Shown in pieces: positions 62,498-64,000 of a stretch of 64,000 bases of DNA. A program made the translations under genes and the position numbers. The stretch's first letter is position 1, and every line of letters begins with the position of its first letter. The notes under the pieces were generated by a model, which was not told where the DNA came from, did no database searches, and saw only the letters and a list, made by a program, of their open reading frames with translations. The stretch is from Bog-532 sp963824545 (lineage in GTDB: Bacteria; Actinomycetota; Actinomycetes; Streptosporangiales; Streptosporangiaceae), in NCBI GenBank assembly GCA_963824545.1, contig CAWGPP010000023.1:252448-316447 (forward strand). The letters run 5' to 3'.

Positions 62498-64000
62498 ATG
62501 GCCAAGGAACTGCGTTTCAGTGAGGAAGCCCGGAGCCTGCCGCTGGCCGGCGTCGACCAGCTCGCCGAGGCCGTGAAGTCGACGCTTGGCCCCAAGGGGC
62601 GCAACGTCATCCTGGAGAAGATCACCGGGTCGCCGGTCGTCACCAACGACGGCGTGACGATCGCGCGTGAGATCCACCTGAAGAACCAGTTCGAGAACAT
62701 GGGCGCTCAGCTGGTCAAGGAAGCGGCGATCAAGACCAACGACATCGTGGGTGACGGCACCACCACCGCGACGGTCATCGCCCAGGCGATCGTCCGCGAG
62801 GGCATGAAGGCGATTGGCCAGGGCGGCAACCCCGTCCTGGTCAAGCGGGGCATCGACCTCGCGGTGGGCCGCCTGGTCGACCGCCTGCGCAGCGTCGCGC
62901 ACCCGGTGAAGACCGAGGAGGACTACGCGCGGGTGGCCGCGATCTCGGCCAACGACGACGACACCGTGGGCAGCGTGATCGCGCGGGCGCTGTACACGGT
63001 GGGCGACGGCGGCATCGTCACGGTGGAGGAGTCGCCGGTCCCGGGGATGAGCGTCGACTTCGTGGAGGGCTTCGAGTTCGACAACGGGTACCTGTCGCCG
63101 TACATGGTGACCAACCCGGCCGCGCTCGAATCGATCGTCGAGGACCCGTACATCCTGTTGTCCAGTGAGAAGATCACCAAGGTCCAGGAGCTGATGCCGC
63201 TGCTGGACAAGATCATGCGCGCCCCGCGCCCGCTGATCATTATCGCGGAGAACGTCGAGGGCAGCGCGCTCAGCATGCTCGTGCACAACCACGTCAACCG
63301 GATCTTCCAGTGCGTCGCGGTCCGCGCGCCCGGTTTCGGCGACCGGCGGCTGCACAAACTGGAGGACATTGCCGCCCTGACCGGCGGCTCCGTCTACAGC
63401 AAGCATTCTGGCTTTACCCTGGAGACGATGACTACCGAACAGCTCGGCCGGGCCGCACAGGTCAGGGTCACCGCCGACAGCACGACCATCATCGATGGCG
63501 GCGGCTCCCGGGACGCAGTGGAGTCCCGCCTCACCCAGATGCGCTCGGAACTGGAGCGCGCCACGTTCGGGATCGATGAGGACGTGCTGAACGAGCGGAT
63601 CGGCGCGCTGTCCGGAAAGGTCGCGGTGGTCAACGTCGGCGCGCCGACCAGCGCCGAGCTGAAGGAACTGCAGCACCGGGTCGAGGACGCGCTGTCCGCG
63701 ACGCGGGCCGCGATGGCGGAGGGCATCGTCGCGGGCGGCGGGGCCGCGCTGCTGCACGCCGAGAGCGCCCTGGATGAGCTGGACGTCAGCGGCGACTACG
63801 CCATCGGCGTCGCCGTCGTGCGGCGCGCGCTGACCGAGCCCGCCTACCTGATCGCGGCCAACGCCGGGTACTCCGGCACCGAAGTCGTGGACACGATCAG
63901 GCCGATGGGACCGGACGAGGGTTTCGACGCTCTGGAGGGGCGCTACGGCAACATGATCGAGATGGGCATCATCGACCCGTTGCGGGTGGCACGGTCGGCC
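62498..64000 (+). CDS. mimG: GroEL-type chaperonin dedicated to the monooxygenase, partial at right edge
   Basis: 501 codons are present and the frame is open at base 64000. GroEL marks: KSTLGPKGRNVILEKITGSPVVTNDGVTIA, the ATPase Asp in GDGTTTATVIAQAIV, ISANDDDTVGSVIARAL, GFEFDNGYLSPYMVTNP, GVAVVRRALTEPAYLIAANAGYSG. The sequence diverges from housekeeping GroEL, e.g. its first 25 residues. In mycobacteria MimG is required for folding the hydroxylase subunits; the position here supports the same role. GGGAGGA precedes the ATG. Confidence 0.94.
   Translation, partial: MAKELRFSEEARSLPLAGVDQLAEAVKSTLGPKGRNVILEKITGSPVVTNDGVTIAREIHLKNQFENMGAQLVKEAAIKTNDIVGDGTTTATVIAQAIVREGMKAIGQGGNPVLVKRGIDLAVGRLVDRLRSVAHPVKTEEDYARVAAISANDDDTVGSVIARALYTVGDGGIVTVEESPVPGMSVDFVEGFEFDNGYLSPYMVTNPAALESIVEDPYILLSSEKITKVQELMPLLDKIMRAPRPLIIIAENVEGSALSMLVHNHVNRIFQCVAVRAPGFGDRRLHKLEDIAALTGGSVYSKHSGFTLETMTTEQLGRAAQVRVTADSTTIIDGGGSRDAVESRLTQMRSELERATFGIDEDVLNERIGALSGKVAVVNVGAPTSAELKELQHRVEDALSATRAAMAEGIVAGGGAALLHAESALDELDVSGDYAIGVAVVRRALTEPAYLIAANAGYSGTEVVDTIRPMGPDEGFDALEGRYGNMIEMGIIDPLRVARSA

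Noticed and set aside
61388..63757. 789-codon minus-strand frame opposite alcohol dehydrogenase and GroEL
   Set aside because: Antisense shadow of two well-identified genes, rich in His/Arg/Asp/Val as expected from mirrored codons.

Overview
The window is about 64 kb of very GC-rich DNA with strong G/C bias at third codon positions, frequent GTG starts, long antisense shadow frames and actinobacterial marker genes (mtrA-mtrB-lpqB-hpf-secA, prfB-ftsE-ftsX-smpB-ssrA, DUF58/MoxR/DUF4129 operon, DUF4235, HGxxPAAW protein, Rv3235-like protein). It comes from a high-GC actinomycete. A Streptosporangiales-like lineage is a guess from gene order, not a demonstrated placement.

Layout. 1-2352: broken BTAD/AAA transcriptional regulator. 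2372-4191: DUF302 protein and class II DAHP synthase (aromatic amino acids). 4284-9784, minus strand: overlapping operon of a membrane protein, DUF4129, DUF4350, MoxR ATPase and DUF58. 9977-14476: MtrA/MtrB two-component system and LpqB lipoprotein. 14477-14948: structured non-coding leader, possibly a raiA-type RNA, before the ribosome hibernation factor gene. 15929-23072: LuxR-type response regulator, AlkZ/YcaQ-like protein, small membrane protein, SecA with a tandem-repeat tail, and an Rv3235-like protein. 23621-25967: amino-sugar pair nagA (frameshifted) and a SIS isomerase/deaminase. 26206-30115: sulfonate operon ssuC-ssuB-ssuA-ssuD. 30268-36000: HAD protein, orphan Vsr endonuclease, DUF6912, proline dehydrogenase-pathway enzyme PruA, a second HAD-like protein, and the stress-type trio holin-like/DUF3618/DUF4235. 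36055-43439: acetoacetyl-CoA synthetase and the giant NAD-glutamate dehydrogenase. 44825-52008: RF2, FtsEX, SmpB, a PBP-like protein and tmRNA, joining translation termination, ribosome rescue and cell division. 53479-64000: a mim/prm-type soluble diiron monooxygenase cluster: regulator, hydroxylase alpha, reductase, hydroxylase beta, coupling protein, amidohydrolase, DUF59 protein, alcohol dehydrogenase and a dedicated GroEL that runs off the window.

Most notable observations. (1) A family of palindromic intergenic repeats starts at or very near stop codons, mostly between convergent genes, with a tandem triplication just upstream of ssrA. (2) The monooxygenase cluster has a damaged head: the regulator and hydroxylase alpha genes meet head to head with no start codon or promoter, and hydroxylase beta needs two one-base corrections. 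(3) RF2 carries Ser-Arg-Tyr where the family has Ser-Pro-Phe. (4) The PBP-like protein next to smpB has lost all three catalytic motifs. (5) Several single-base frameshifts in G/C runs (nagA, prmC twice, the first gene) make assembly error a serious alternative to real pseudogenes. No CRISPR array, insertion sequence, prophage or ordinary tRNA was seen.
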